Source of the DNA: a bacterium
GTDB lineage: Bacteria > Planctomycetota > UBA1135 > UBA2386
Assembly: GCA_024743115.1 (NCBI GenBank)
Contig: JANSXC010000004.1
Coordinates: 1 to 64,000, forward strand
Length of the DNA stretch: 64,000 bases
Direction: 5' to 3'
The notes under the pieces were generated by a model. That model had not been told where the DNA came from, ran no database searches, and saw only the letters and a list, made by a program, of their open reading frames with translations. Below, piece by piece: positions 1 through 9,887 of this stretch; positions within the stretch are counted from its first letter, which is position 1, and every line of letters starts with the position of its first letter. The position numbers and the translations under genes were made by a program.

Positions 1-18
1 GAGCGCGGCAGCGCGCTC
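1..18. other. Perfect 7-bp hairpin at the window edge
   Basis: Arms 1-7 and 12-18 are perfect inverted complements around a 4-nt loop. It could be the terminator of a gene lying outside the window, but there is no U-tract. I see no gene in 1-221. Confidence 0.3.
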
Positions 19-221
19 GTCGGCACCATCAGGTCCTGTTGGAACTTGTCACGTCGTCTGCCGAGGGCCATGCACCGTTTCTACGTACGGCTAGGTCGAG
101 GTGGCTTGTCGGGTCGACGTTTTTCAACGGGCTGCTAGGTGAGCAAGAGGCTCCTAGGCTCCCGGATTTCAGGAGTTTACGAGTTCTCGGTGCGATGAGG
201 CGTTGATCGCACTCAAGTCTT

Positions 222-743
222 GTGACGATTCAGGCCGACGGTACAGTCGAGATGGTGAATTCGAGGACACACACACAGCGCGCGATGACCTGGCTATGCC
301 TGGTTGTTGCAGTGCTGATCTCCCTGCTGCCGGCAGGAGGGATGATGGTGTGTCTGGGCCACGATGGCCACGTGGGCTTTGGGCTGGGCGTCGTCTCCGC
401 CGATGGCGGTGAGTCCCGCTGTCCGTGCGAGCACGGAGCTGACGTGGCGACAGTGACTCTGGCTGAGTCGCTGGACGAGACAGACATCGGACACCCGCCT
501 TGTGACGACTTGGTCCTTGAGACGCCTGAGGTGTTCAAGGAATCCGGCTTCGCCCCTTCGCTAGCAAAAGCTGCAGCAGACCTGGGTGGTGATGATCTCC
601 CGCCGCTACTCCTGTCGAGTTGGGCGCTAGAGGAACTCTGGCCGCACCCCGTCTCTTCGCGGGAGGCTTCGTGGGCAGCAGTTGCCAGCCGCATACCTAG
701 GCAGCTGCTTGAGCTGCGGCGGTCTGTCGTCCTCCTGATCTGA
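222..743 (+). CDS. Small exported Cys/His protein heading a metal-efflux operon, unknown function
   Basis: This 173-residue frame opens at a GTG (222); an ATG at 252 is an equally possible start. Residues about 22-42 form one hydrophobic segment typical of a signal peptide or anchor. Directly after it comes a Cys/His-bearing stretch (MMVCLGHDGHVGFG, then CPCEHG), which could bind a metal ion. I do not recognise a named domain. It lies 66 bp upstream of the TolC-type gene on the same strand, so it is probably the first gene of the efflux operon. A periplasmic metal-handling role is inferred from position and the Cys/His motif only. The overlapping antisense frame is a shadow. Confidence 0.55.
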   Translation: MTIQADGTVEMVNSRTHTQRAMTWLCLVVAVLISLLPAGGMMVCLGHDGHVGFGLGVVSADGGESRCPCEHGADVATVTLAESLDETDIGHPPCDDLVLETPEVFKESGFAPSLAKAAADLGGDDLPPLLLSSWALEELWPHPVSSREASWAAVASRIPRQLLELRRSVVLLI

Positions 744-809
744 GTTCTCCTGAGTTCCATGAGTTGCGCCGCCATGTCGGTGGCGCCGTGAGAACATCAG
801 GAGGACAAT

Positions 810-2267
810 TTGGAATCGCGAAACAAATCCGTCCCAAGGGCGGTCCATAGAACTACCTCACAGAGGCGCGTGGCGCTCTCAACCGCGTTAGCACTCGCTC
901 TGTCGGGTTGTGCCACGCAATCTTACGAACCCGACCCCATTCTCCAGGAGGAGTTTGGTGCCTTCTCGGAGGGACGTGAGGGTTCGTCGGTGCATGCAAA
1001 GCCGGGCGAGCTGACTCTCTCCAAAGCAGCCGGGTGGCTTCGCGAACGTGGTCCCCGAGTGCGAGAAGCAATAGCTCGGTATCGCACAGCTCTTGCGAAG
1101 GCTGGGATATCAACGCCATGGCCGAACCCCGAGATATACGCGGGACCTGAGTTTGGCTTTGGGCGGGAAGACCCCATCAACAAGGTTGTCCCGTTTGGGG
1201 GGCTGACCCTCACGATTCCGCTCAGTGGCAGGCTGGGAAGGCAGGACGAGGTAAACGCTGCCGTGGCTGGGTCTGCTCGAGCCGATGCGCTTGCGACCTT
1301 TCGGGAGCTCTATCTGGATCTTCGTGCTACCTACGTGCGCCTTGCCGTTGCCGAGAAGCGCGAGTCAGTGCGCAAGACAGTGCTGGAAGCTGCGCGCGCC
1401 TCGCTGACTGTTGTCAACGACCTGGTCGCCGCCGGTGGTGCGACCGCACTCGATGTCTCCCTGTTTCGGCTTGAGCATGCTCGCGAACGCAGTCGTGTGT
1501 TGGGGGCACGACTGAGCCGAACCAACGCCGCGTCAGACATGTCGCAGCTCGTAGCTATCCGTTCATCCCGACTGGGAGTGTTACCGGAGCAAGCCTTGCC
1601 AGAGCTGCCCGCAGAAGTTCCGGATTCCGAGACACTCCATGACCTGATCGTGAAAGAGCATCCCCGGCTGTTCCGTATTCGCGCGGAGTACGAGGTCGCG
1701 GAACGCCAACTGCATCTCGAGGTGGTCAGGCAATACCCCGACCTGGTCTTTGGGCCATCCATCGGTGGTGAGACTGGCGAGCGGGGGACGGTTCTCGGAC
1801 TGAGCCTCGGCATCGCACTTCCCATCTTTGATCGCAACCAGCAAGCGATCGCGCAGGCACGTAAGCGACGCGAAGAGATTCGTACGCGCTATGAAAGCGA
1901 GGCGCAGCGGGTTCTGAATGCAGTCGAACGTGCGCGCGCAACTGCCGAGCTCGCATCGGCACAACACCGAGTTCTCCGTGACGAGGTGCTTCCGGCCGCG
2001 CGGACCAACGTCAGAATCGCGGAGCAATCACTCGCTGCTGGTGCCGCCGGGGCACTTCAGCTGATTGACGCGGAACGCAGCCTTCGACAGGTGCAAGTCG
2101 AAGTCCTCGAGGCTCAGCTTGCGCAACACTTGGCGTGGTCTGACCTCGAGAAGGCAGTCGGAATGCCGCTCGTCAAGTTCAGTTCGGACCCTGAAGCAGG
2201 CGGCCGCACGCCGCCAGAAGAGCTCATCAAAGACAACGCAAGCGAAGAACAAGGAGTAGAGAAATGA
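810..2267 (+). CDS. TolC-family outer-membrane channel of a CusCBA/CzcCBA metal efflux system
   Basis: This 485-residue protein is the outer-membrane exit duct of a tripartite heavy-metal RND pump. The start is a TTG at 810, fixed by a strong AGGAGG-type ribosome site at about 799-804. Residues about 20-33 (ALALALSGC) are a lipoprotein signal with a lipobox, as expected for CusC/CzcC proteins. The rest is long amphipathic helix with the repeated Ala/Glu/Arg-rich coiled-coil character of the outer-membrane efflux family, including a typical C-terminal segment (LIDAERSLRQVQ). Its stop overlaps the start of the adaptor gene in an ATGA, so the two are translationally coupled. The metal cannot be read from this subunit. 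Confidence 0.88.
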   Translation: MESRNKSVPRAVHRTTSQRRVALSTALALALSGCATQSYEPDPILQEEFGAFSEGREGSSVHAKPGELTLSKAAGWLRERGPRVREAIARYRTALAKAGISTPWPNPEIYAGPEFGFGREDPINKVVPFGGLTLTIPLSGRLGRQDEVNAAVAGSARADALATFRELYLDLRATYVRLAVAEKRESVRKTVLEAARASLTVVNDLVAAGGATALDVSLFRLEHARERSRVLGARLSRTNAASDMSQLVAIRSSRLGVLPEQALPELPAEVPDSETLHDLIVKEHPRLFRIRAEYEVAERQLHLEVVRQYPDLVFGPSIGGETGERGTVLGLSLGIALPIFDRNQQAIAQARKRREEIRTRYESEAQRVLNAVERARATAELASAQHRVLRDEVLPAARTNVRIAEQSLAAGAAGALQLIDAERSLRQVQVEVLEAQLAQHLAWSDLEKAVGMPLVKFSSDPEAGGRTPPEELIKDNASEEQGVEK

Positions 2268-3889
2268 GAAAGCACAGGTGGGAGATCACCCTTGTCGCCG
2301 CCTTGTGCACCGTCGCAGGGCTCCTTACTGGCGGAATGGTAGCTGGAGGTGACGCGGCAAAGCCGGCAGATGATGCGGGCGCCGCGGGCCACGGACCGCA
2401 TCTTCCGGCCGCAACGATCAAGAACCTAGGTATTCGTATCGAGAAGATTGAGCCGTCGACCTACTTCCGCAGGGCTTCAGTTGCGGCCGTGATCGTCGAC
2501 ACGCCCGCCACCGAGCAGCCGGTGTTTGCACCGATTGGCGGAAGAGTTGAGAGCATTGAGGTAGAGCCCGGTACTGTCGTAACGCCGGGCAAGACCGTCG
2601 TAACACTGGTGCGTGATCCGCTTCCTCGGCCGACACTGACGCTAACCGCCGACGTACTGCGTCCGGCCCAAGAGCGTCTGCACGAGAACGTGTTGCTTCT
2701 GCGCAAGTCTGCCGAGGACGTGCGCATCGCAAGCACGGAGCTCAAGCGCGTTGAGAAGTTCACCGGCAAAGTGGGGGGACGCGAGCTTCCCATTCTCCCG
2801 CGACAGCGCGCCATCGATCTCCGGTACCAGCTCTCGAGGTCGACCAAAGAACATGAACAGGCTCGGCTGGAGCTTCAGAAGCACGGGCTCTCGGAAGAGC
2901 AGATTCGCAATGTTGAGGGAGGGTCGACTCTGCCCGAGTTCACCGAGGAGACTTGGCAGCGTGCACTAGCAAGGAACGGGCTCTGGCCCGCGGCGGCGAA
3001 GAAGCTCAGCGAGGTACTCCCCACGGCTATTCGAGCGCTTCCTTGGGCAACTGCGACGGTGGGCGAGCTCGCTGCAAGCGGACTCGCCACCGATGAGCTA
3101 ACGGAATGGGTCAAGTCAGAGGAGGTCGCCAGTCACTTTCTCGACATCGGCGTATTGTTGCAGCGTGGGCACACACTTGCTGACCTCAAGAGACTCCACA
3201 AACTCAATGCTCTGGAGCCCGTCGTTCGTGTCGAGGCCCCGACCAACGACGGGGCGTGGGACGTCCTCGACGTGCAAGTAAAGCGCGGGGCCAAGGTCAT
3301 CGAAGGTCAAGCACTGATTGTCCTGCGAGACCCGCGGCGTCTGCTATTGCGCACCGAACCCGTTGGAGGAGAAGTGGCGTCGGTGCTCGCTGCGGCCGGA
3401 GCTGGCCACACCATCACGGCCACACCACTCGTGCAGGGTTCCGGGCCCGTTCTCAAGGGGCTTAGCATCAGCTACGTCGAGAGTTCCACCAAGAACGAGG
3501 GCACACTCGCTTTCGTTGAGGTCGCCAACACACCGCAGTCTGAGATCGATCGCGGAGGTGGGCGAAAGTCTCGCACGTGGAAGCTGCGCGAGGGGCTGCG
3601 CTATCTGCTCAACGTGCCCACGAAGAAAATGGAGAACGTTTACGTGCTGCCCGCTGCGGCTGTGACAGAGGACAGCCCGAACAAAGTTGTGTTCCTCCAG
3701 GACGGCGACAGCTTCAAGCCGGTGCCAATCGTCGTGGCATACCAGGATCACGAGGTCGTGGTTATTCCTGCCTCGAAGGAAGTCGCGCTGTTCCCGGGTG
3801 ATCCTGTGGTGATGTCCGGAGCGTTCGAGCTAGGGCTCGCGATGAAGAGTGGCGATGCGGTCGACGCTCATGCAGGCCACAACCACTAG
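2264..3889 (+). CDS. Periplasmic adaptor (membrane fusion) subunit of heavy-metal RND pump, CusB/CzcB type
   Basis: The protein links the inner-membrane pump to the TolC duct. It begins with an N-terminal membrane anchor (residues about 8-30, LVAALCTVAGLLTGG). A lipoyl-like half-domain follows (PIGGRVESIEVEPGTVV), then a long helical insertion, a second lipoyl half (about 320-350) and a C-terminal beta-domain (NVYVLPAAAVTED). It ends in a His-rich tail (DAHAGHNH). At 541 residues it is clearly longer than the roughly 400 usual for CusB, because the segment between the lipoyl halves is expanded. It overlaps the upstream gene by 4 bp and sits 12 bp before the pump gene, whose ribosome site (AGGAGG) lies in that gap. 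Confidence 0.87.
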   Translation: MRKHRWEITLVAALCTVAGLLTGGMVAGGDAAKPADDAGAAGHGPHLPAATIKNLGIRIEKIEPSTYFRRASVAAVIVDTPATEQPVFAPIGGRVESIEVEPGTVVTPGKTVVTLVRDPLPRPTLTLTADVLRPAQERLHENVLLLRKSAEDVRIASTELKRVEKFTGKVGGRELPILPRQRAIDLRYQLSRSTKEHEQARLELQKHGLSEEQIRNVEGGSTLPEFTEETWQRALARNGLWPAAAKKLSEVLPTAIRALPWATATVGELAASGLATDELTEWVKSEEVASHFLDIGVLLQRGHTLADLKRLHKLNALEPVVRVEAPTNDGAWDVLDVQVKRGAKVIEGQALIVLRDPRRLLLRTEPVGGEVASVLAAAGAGHTITATPLVQGSGPVLKGLSISYVESSTKNEGTLAFVEVANTPQSEIDRGGGRKSRTWKLREGLRYLLNVPTKKMENVYVLPAAAVTEDSPNKVVFLQDGDSFKPVPIVVAYQDHEVVVIPASKEVALFPGDPVVMSGAFELGLAMKSGDAVDAHAGHNH

Positions 3890-3901
3890 GAGGGATGGCA
3901 G

Positions 3902-6900
3902 ATGCTGAATCGAATCATCGCAGCGGCCCTGGCCAATCGCGCGATCGTCCTTCTCTTCGCTCTACTGGTGGGCGGGTATGGGTTGTTCAAGGCCGCGAAT
4001 ACGCCAATCGACGTGCTTCCCGACCTGAACCGCCCAATCGTCACCGTCATGACGGAAGCCCATGGCATGGTGCCCGAAGACGTCGAGCGGCTCGTCACTT
4101 GGCCCATCGAGCAGGTGATGAACGGTGCGACGGGTGTGTTCCGAGTGCGCTCTGCAAGTGGACTCGGTCTCTCCGTTGTCTACGTCGAGTTCGACTGGGG
4201 AACTGACATCTACCTCGACCGGCAGATCGTTGCCGAGAAACTCCAGAGTGCGGTGCCAGCATTGCCGCCGGACGTCCAGCCGATCCTCGCCCCGATCAGC
4301 AGCATCATGGGGCAGGTGCAGATGATCGGGTTTCAGAGCAAGACCGGGGAGACCGACATCCTCGAGCTGCGCCGCAGGATCGACCGCGACGTTCGACCTC
4401 GGATCTTGTCTCTCTCGGGGATCGCCCAGGTCATCACAATTGGTGGCCAGCCATCGGAGCTGCAGGTAGTCGTCGATGCCGACAAGCTCCGTGTGTTTGA
4501 CGTGACCCTGCAGGAAGTCGCGAAAGCCACGGAGGGTGCGAACATCAACGTGGCGGGAGGCTTCCTCAACATTGGAGCAAAGGGACCACTCGTAGCTGTC
4601 TCGGGCCTCCTGGAGAAACCAGAGGAGCTGACCGGAGCCGTAGTGAGAGAAGACCCGGTTCGCCCGATTCGAATCGAAGACGTTGCAGATGTCGTCTTCG
4701 GGCCTGCGGCGATTCCGACGGGTACCGCCGGGATCAACGGAGAGCCAGGCATCGTGATGGTGATCATGAAGCAGCCTGGCATCGACACTCTGGCTCTGAC
4801 CGAGCGCGTCAACGCAGAGCTGCGGCAGATTCAGCGTGAGCTACCGAGCGACGTCGTCATCGACGACGGAGTGTTTCAGCAAGCCGCATTTATCGAACGC
4901 GCCATCGACAACGTGCTCGAGGCAGTGCGGGACGGTGCGATTCTCGTCGTCATCATTCTGTTCCTGTTCTTGCTGAACTTCCGGACGACTTTCATAACGC
5001 TCTCCGCGATTCCGCTCTCCGTTGCGATCGCGTCGCTGGTCTTCGCCGCCTTCGGATTGACCATCAACACGATGACACTCGGTGGCCTGGCCGTTGCGAT
5101 CGGCACCCTTGTCGATGACGCGATTGTCGACGTAGAAAACGTGTTTCGACGTCTGCACGAGAACTCGCGCAGGGAGCGCAAGGAACCCGTGCTCTGGATT
5201 CTGTTCGCGGCATCGAGCGAGGTTCGCAAGCCCGTCATGTACGGCACCCTTCTCGTGACAGTCGTCTACCTGCCTCTGTTCTTCTTGAGTGGCATCGAGG
5301 GAAGGCTCTTCGCTCCAATCGGGCTCGCTTACATAATCAGCGTGTTCGCGTCGACTCTCGTGGCCCTGACGGTCACGCCCGTGCTTTGCTACTACCTCCT
5401 GGGGCGACGTGCGCAGCAGGTGTCCGAAGATAAGTACGGGGGCTGGTTGGTAACGCGTTTGCGCGCTGCGGCGGCCACTGGTGTGCACTTCAGCACGCGA
5501 CATTTGGAGCGCATCGTTGCGGTCTGCGTCGTGGCGTTCCTGATCGTCGGAACCTTGTTGATGCACACGGGGTCCACGTTCCTGCCTCAGTTCAACGAAG
5601 GAACGGCCCAGGTGAACATCGTGCTTCCTCCCGATGCGAGCTTGGAGACGTCTGACCGATTCGGTCGCCGGATGGAGAATCTGATCAAAGACATCGAGGG
5701 CGTCGGCAGTGTGGCTCGAAGAACCGGTCGCGCTCCGCAAGATGAGCACGCGATGCCGGTCAGCGTGAGCGAAGCAATCGTGAACTTCGATCCGAACTCG
5801 ACTCGGTCACGAGAGGCGGTCATCGAGGAGATTCGCGACAAGATGTCCTACGAGTTTCCGGGCGTGGCGTATTCGGCAGAGCAACCGCTCGCGCACTTGC
5901 TGAGCCACCTACTTTCGGGCGTCACGGCACAGGTCGCGATCAAGATCGCCGGCCCGAACCTTGACGTACTTCGGGACACAGCTGCTGAGGTCGAAGCCAA
6001 GGTCAAGGCGATCGATGGGGTTCGGGACCTCTACACCGAGCCACAAGTGCTCATCGATCAGGTGGAGGTCAAGCCGCGGCGTACCGAGCTCGCGCGCCAA
6101 GGCATCGGTGTCGACACACTAGCGGAGACTGTCGAACTCGCCATGGGAGGTCAGGAAGTCTCCCGACTGCAGGTCGGACAGATCGCCTACCCAATCAAAG
6201 TGCGTTTGCGCGAGGCGGATCGACAGAATCTCTCCCAACTGGCGGGCCTCTACTTGCGGCGCGGAGACGCGTCGTTGGTCCGAATCGCCGACGTTGCCGA
6301 TGTCCGGGTGTCGAAGACACCGAACAACATCAACCGAGAGAACGTGCAGCGCCGGATCGTGGTCCAGCACAACGTAGGAGGGCGCTCGCTTGGCGAGGTC
6401 GTCACCGAGGTCACCGCGGCGCTGGAGCCTGTACGCGAGAAGCTCGCGGCGATGTCCGGCTACACAATTCGAATCAGCGGTCAGTTCGAGGCACAGCAAG
6501 AGGCGACACAACTGATCATGTCGCTGAGTGCGCTGTCGATCGTCTTGATGGTGCTGATTCTCTACATGCACTTCCGGTCCATACGGCTAGCGATGCTCGT
6601 GCTGCTTACTCGACCGGTGGCGTTCATCGGCGCTGGCGCATATGTGGTGCTGAGCGGGCAAGTGATGTCGGTTGCGACGCTCGTTGGCTTCATCGCTTTG
6701 CTCGGCGTAGCCGCTCGAAACGCCATTCTACTACTCGATCACTACATGCACTTGATGCGTGAGGAAGGCGAGTCCTTCTCCATAGAGATGCTTGTGCGCG
6801 CCGGGCAAGAGCGAATTGTCCCAGTTCTCATGACTGCGCTCACAAGCGGCATCGGCCTCGTACCGCTAGCGCTTGCTGCGGATCAACCTGGCCGAGAACT

Positions 6901-7147
6901 GCTGTACCCGGTGGCGACCGTGATCATCGGTGGCCTCGTCACGAACACGCTACTCGACTTCTTGGTGATGCCTGGCCTGTTCTGGCGGTTTGGGCGTGCA
7001 GAGGCCGAGAGGCTAGCCAGCGAGACCGTACGGCACGACGACATCGAGCACATTCGTAAACAACTCCTGCCTGAGGAGCAGGGGGATGACCAATTGCAAC
7101 CTGCGCTGGCCGGTGGGCCACGCCTAACCCCAGAAGGTGAAGACTGA
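3902..7147 (+). CDS. CusA/CzcA-family heavy-metal RND efflux transporter
   Basis: This is the 1081-residue proton-driven inner-membrane pump, full length for the HME-RND family. The N-terminus (first helix at 10-28, then TPIDVLPDLNRPIVTV) is typical of CzcA/CusA. The charged transmembrane-4 motif used for proton relay is present at about 398-415 (GTLVDDAIVDVENVF). The two-fold internal repeat is complete: a second first-helix at about 535-555 is followed by the porter domain and a second helix bundle that includes LLGVAARNAILLLDH. The DxxE pattern is nearer to the CusA/SilA type than to the CzcA DFG type, but I would not assign a metal from it. The stop codon overlaps the next gene's ATG by one base. 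Confidence 0.93.
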   Translation: MLNRIIAAALANRAIVLLFALLVGGYGLFKAANTPIDVLPDLNRPIVTVMTEAHGMVPEDVERLVTWPIEQVMNGATGVFRVRSASGLGLSVVYVEFDWGTDIYLDRQIVAEKLQSAVPALPPDVQPILAPISSIMGQVQMIGFQSKTGETDILELRRRIDRDVRPRILSLSGIAQVITIGGQPSELQVVVDADKLRVFDVTLQEVAKATEGANINVAGGFLNIGAKGPLVAVSGLLEKPEELTGAVVREDPVRPIRIEDVADVVFGPAAIPTGTAGINGEPGIVMVIMKQPGIDTLALTERVNAELRQIQRELPSDVVIDDGVFQQAAFIERAIDNVLEAVRDGAILVVIILFLFLLNFRTTFITLSAIPLSVAIASLVFAAFGLTINTMTLGGLAVAIGTLVDDAIVDVENVFRRLHENSRRERKEPVLWILFAASSEVRKPVMYGTLLVTVVYLPLFFLSGIEGRLFAPIGLAYIISVFASTLVALTVTPVLCYYLLGRRAQQVSEDKYGGWLVTRLRAAAATGVHFSTRHLERIVAVCVVAFLIVGTLLMHTGSTFLPQFNEGTAQVNIVLPPDASLETSDRFGRRMENLIKDIEGVGSVARRTGRAPQDEHAMPVSVSEAIVNFDPNSTRSREAVIEEIRDKMSYEFPGVAYSAEQPLAHLLSHLLSGVTAQVAIKIAGPNLDVLRDTAAEVEAKVKAIDGVRDLYTEPQVLIDQVEVKPRRTELARQGIGVDTLAETVELAMGGQEVSRLQVGQIAYPIKVRLREADRQNLSQLAGLYLRRGDASLVRIADVADVRVSKTPNNINRENVQRRIVVQHNVGGRSLGEVVTEVTAALEPVREKLAAMSGYTIRISGQFEAQQEATQLIMSLSALSIVLMVLILYMHFRSIRLAMLVLLTRPVAFIGAGAYVVLSGQVMSVATLVGFIALLGVAARNAILLLDHYMHLMREEGESFSIEMLVRAGQERIVPVLMTALTSGIGLVPLALAADQPGRELLYPVATVIIGGLVTNTLLDFLVMPGLFWRFGRAEAERLASETVRHDDIEHIRKQLLPEEQGDDQLQPALAGGPRLTPEGED

Positions 7148-7587
7148 TGATGAAGTTCGTTTCGATCGCACTCCCGATTCTGCTTGTCGTTGCATCTTGT
7201 TCCGACGAGAAGCACGAAGAGAAGCCAGGCAAGTCCGGTGCAGCTGCCCACGGCCACGAAGGCCCGCACGGTGGCCACATTCTCGAGGTGGGTGACCATG
7301 TCGCGCATCTCGAAGTCATGCACGACGAATCCGCGGGGAAGATGACCATCTACGTTCTCGGTCCGGACGCGAAGTCAGCCTTTACGGGCGCAAAAGCCCC
7401 GCAAGTCAAACTGACGACGGACTCGGGACCCAAGGTGCTCTCGACAACTGCGGTCAGCGGTGAGGCCGGAGCCTTTGCCGTGACAGACCCTGCTCTGAAG
7501 GCGCATGGCCCAGAGGGGCGGATCTCTATCGAGATTGGCGGGAAGAACTACAACCCCGCACTCGAGCACCACCACGAAGACCACTAG
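7147..7587 (+). CDS. His-rich lipoprotein accessory to metal efflux
   Basis: This 146-residue protein has a lipoprotein signal (residues 1-18, ending VVASC). A highly charged linker follows, then a His cluster (HGHEGPHGGHI, about 35-46) and a C-terminal His/Asp/Glu tail (LEHHHEDH). The middle reads like a small beta-sandwich of the kind found in periplasmic metal chaperones. Two adjacent ATGs (7147 and 7150) could serve as start, and the first overlaps the pump stop codon. It is probably a periplasmic metal-binding protein feeding the efflux complex; that role is inferred from histidine content and operon position, since no named family is evident. Confidence 0.7.
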   Translation: MMKFVSIALPILLVVASCSDEKHEEKPGKSGAAAHGHEGPHGGHILEVGDHVAHLEVMHDESAGKMTIYVLGPDAKSAFTGAKAPQVKLTTDSGPKVLSTTAVSGEAGAFAVTDPALKAHGPEGRISIEIGGKNYNPALEHHHEDH

Positions 7588-7613
7588 TGGGAGCCGGTGG
7601 ATGAAGAGATGAC

Positions 7614-9887
7614 ATGAGCGCGAAACTACCGATATCTCTGGCCGTCGTGCTGCCAGATGTTGAGGAAGGACGCGATGCTTGTGTTCGTCGCCTGGAGGAG
7701 CTTCTGGAAGCGAAGAGCGGCGTCAGCAAAGTGCATCGCATCATCGAATGCGAGGATGGCTCGCCGGAGCGTCTGTGCGTGCACTTCGATCGCCGCCGTC
7801 TTTCTGTGGCAGATGTCTGCGACTACGCACGGAGAGCGGGGCTAGAGCTCCACGAGCGGTATGGACACGTAGCCTCACGAGCGCCCTCGATGCATGCCCG
7901 CAAGGCCCGGCAGCTGAGCGAGAGTCTTCTGCGAGAACAAGCGTGTGTATCTGCCGATGGCTCGGCCCGTGTCGAGTTCGAGCGAGAAGTCACGGATGAA
8001 GCAACCGTTCGCGCGCGGCTCGCCACACTCCTCGGAGACAAACCCGACGGTGAGTTCCGAGAAGGACATGATCATCTGCACGCAGGAGGCGGGAAGGTAG
8101 AGCTCCTCTTCGCTGCACTATCGGGCGCGCTTCTCCTTATGGGTTGGCTGATGCCGAAGGCTCTAGCCGTACCACAGGGTCTAGTCGTCGGAGTGTTCAT
8201 CGGGGCATACGTGTTCGGTGGGAGCTTCCCGCTCAAGGAGGCTGTCGCGAACGTCCGCCACGGACGCTTCGAGATTGACTTCTTGATGCTCCTGGCGGCT
8301 GCTGGGGCGGCAGTTCTCGGTGAGTGGGCAGAGGGCGCGTTGCTGTTGTTCCTCTTCAGCCTCGGTCATGCACTCGAAAGCTATGCGATGCGTAGGGCAA
8401 AGAACGCGATCGAGTCGCTCGCCGAACTTGCTCCGGAGACGGCCTGGGTGAAAAGGAACGGCACTGTAGAGAAGGTGCCAGTCGAGGAGCTACGTGTTGG
8501 AGACACCGTCCTCGTGAAGCCCAACGAGCGCTTTCCTGCAGACGGGTTCGTCACGAAGGGCGAAAGCAGCGTCAACCAGGCTCCGATCACCGGGGAAAGC
8601 GTGCCAATCGAGAAGCAGCCGGTCGAAGACCCGCAACGAGCACGAGAAAGACCAGGCGCGGTAGGCTCTGAGAGCAGAATCTTCGCAGGGACCATCAATG
8701 GCAGTGGCGTTCTGGACGTCTACGTCTCCCAAGCGGCAACGGAGTCGACACTGGCTCGTGTCGTGCAGATGGTCAGTGAAGCAGAGACAAGCCGTTCACC
8801 GACGCAGAAGCTGACCGACCGTTTCGAGCGAGTCTTCGTCCCGGCTGTTCTTGGAATTGCCGTACTGATGCTCTTCGGCTGGGTGGTCGTTGAGGAGTCT
8901 TTTGCAAAGAGCTTCTACCGCGCGATGGCCGTGTTAGTGGCGGCAAGTCCGTGCGCGCTTGCCATCGCGACACCAAGTGCGGTGTTGAGTGCGGTAGCGC
9001 GGGCAGCGAGGCGAGGGGTTCTCGTGAAAGGCGGAGGTCCGCTTGAGAACCTTGGGCAAGTAAACGCGATAGCCTTCGACAAGACTGGGACGCTGACGGA
9101 GGGGAAACCGAAGCTCGTCGACGTGCATCCAGCGTCAGGAGCGACACAGCAAGAGTTGCTACGCGTTGCAGTTGGGGTGGAGGCGCTGAGCGACCACCCA
9201 CTTGCTGCTGCAGTTGAGCGAGATGGGATAGAACGGCTCGGTGCAACTACTCCGGCCACCGCCTCCGGACTGCAAAGCGTGACTGGCCGCGGGGTTCGCG
9301 CAGAGGTTGAGGGTCAAGAGGTGTTCATCGGCAAGGATGACTTGTTCGAGGAAGTCCCCGGCGCAGCACTTCCTGAAGAGCTGCAACAACGCGTGGCGGA
9401 ACTTGAGGAAAATGGGCGAACCACGATGATCGTTCGGCACGGGGAACAGTACCTCGGTGTCCTCGGGCTGATGGACACGCCTCGCGAAGCTGCCAACCGA
9501 ACGATCGAGAGACTGCGGGCCATCGGCGTCGGGCGGATGATCATGATCTCAGGCGACAACCAACAAGTTGCTGCAGCGATTGCTGAAACCGTTGGTCTGG
9601 ATGAAGCCAGGGGGGATCTAATGCCCGAAGACAAGGTGGAAGCTATCAAGATGCTTCGGTCAGAAGGACTTGTGGCCATGGTCGGCGACGGGGTCAACGA
9701 CGCTCCGGCGATGGCTAGCGCGACGGTAGGAATCGCCATGGGAGCTGCAGGGTCGGACAAGGCGGTCAGACGGTGGAGACCAATACCGGAGGCTGCAGGA
9801 GTCCATCGACAGGTTGAGCAACACGAACGTCTTCACGTCGATCCGGCCGGGGCCAGGGCGGCGAACTGTGAAGTTCACCTGGATTGA
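7614..9887 (+). CDS. P1B-type heavy-metal ATPase, C-terminus replaced at a recombination junction
   Basis: Residues 1 to about 716 are a metal-exporting P-type ATPase. They contain a degenerate HMA-like N-terminus without CxxC, the actuator motif TGES (about 328), the membrane metal motif SPC (about 445), the phosphorylation site DKTGT (about 488), a HP dipeptide (about 527) and GDGVNDAP (about 690). SPC rather than CPC suggests the P1B-4 group (Co and related divalent metals). Right after the GAAGSD segment the similarity stops. The last 40 residues are a frame-shifted reading of an unrelated repA gene (junction about 9760-9768). The two C-terminal membrane helices that normally complete the fold are absent, so the protein is probably non-functional. 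It is the last gene of the metal operon. Confidence 0.85.
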   Translation: MSAKLPISLAVVLPDVEEGRDACVRRLEELLEAKSGVSKVHRIIECEDGSPERLCVHFDRRRLSVADVCDYARRAGLELHERYGHVASRAPSMHARKARQLSESLLREQACVSADGSARVEFEREVTDEATVRARLATLLGDKPDGEFREGHDHLHAGGGKVELLFAALSGALLLMGWLMPKALAVPQGLVVGVFIGAYVFGGSFPLKEAVANVRHGRFEIDFLMLLAAAGAAVLGEWAEGALLLFLFSLGHALESYAMRRAKNAIESLAELAPETAWVKRNGTVEKVPVEELRVGDTVLVKPNERFPADGFVTKGESSVNQAPITGESVPIEKQPVEDPQRARERPGAVGSESRIFAGTINGSGVLDVYVSQAATESTLARVVQMVSEAETSRSPTQKLTDRFERVFVPAVLGIAVLMLFGWVVVEESFAKSFYRAMAVLVAASPCALAIATPSAVLSAVARAARRGVLVKGGGPLENLGQVNAIAFDKTGTLTEGKPKLVDVHPASGATQQELLRVAVGVEALSDHPLAAAVERDGIERLGATTPATASGLQSVTGRGVRAEVEGQEVFIGKDDLFEEVPGAALPEELQQRVAELEENGRTTMIVRHGEQYLGVLGLMDTPREAANRTIERLRAIGVGRMIMISGDNQQVAAAIAETVGLDEARGDLMPEDKVEAIKMLRSEGLVAMVGDGVNDAPAMASATVGIAMGAAGSDKAVRRWRPIPEAAGVHRQVEQHERLHVDPAGARAANCEVHLD

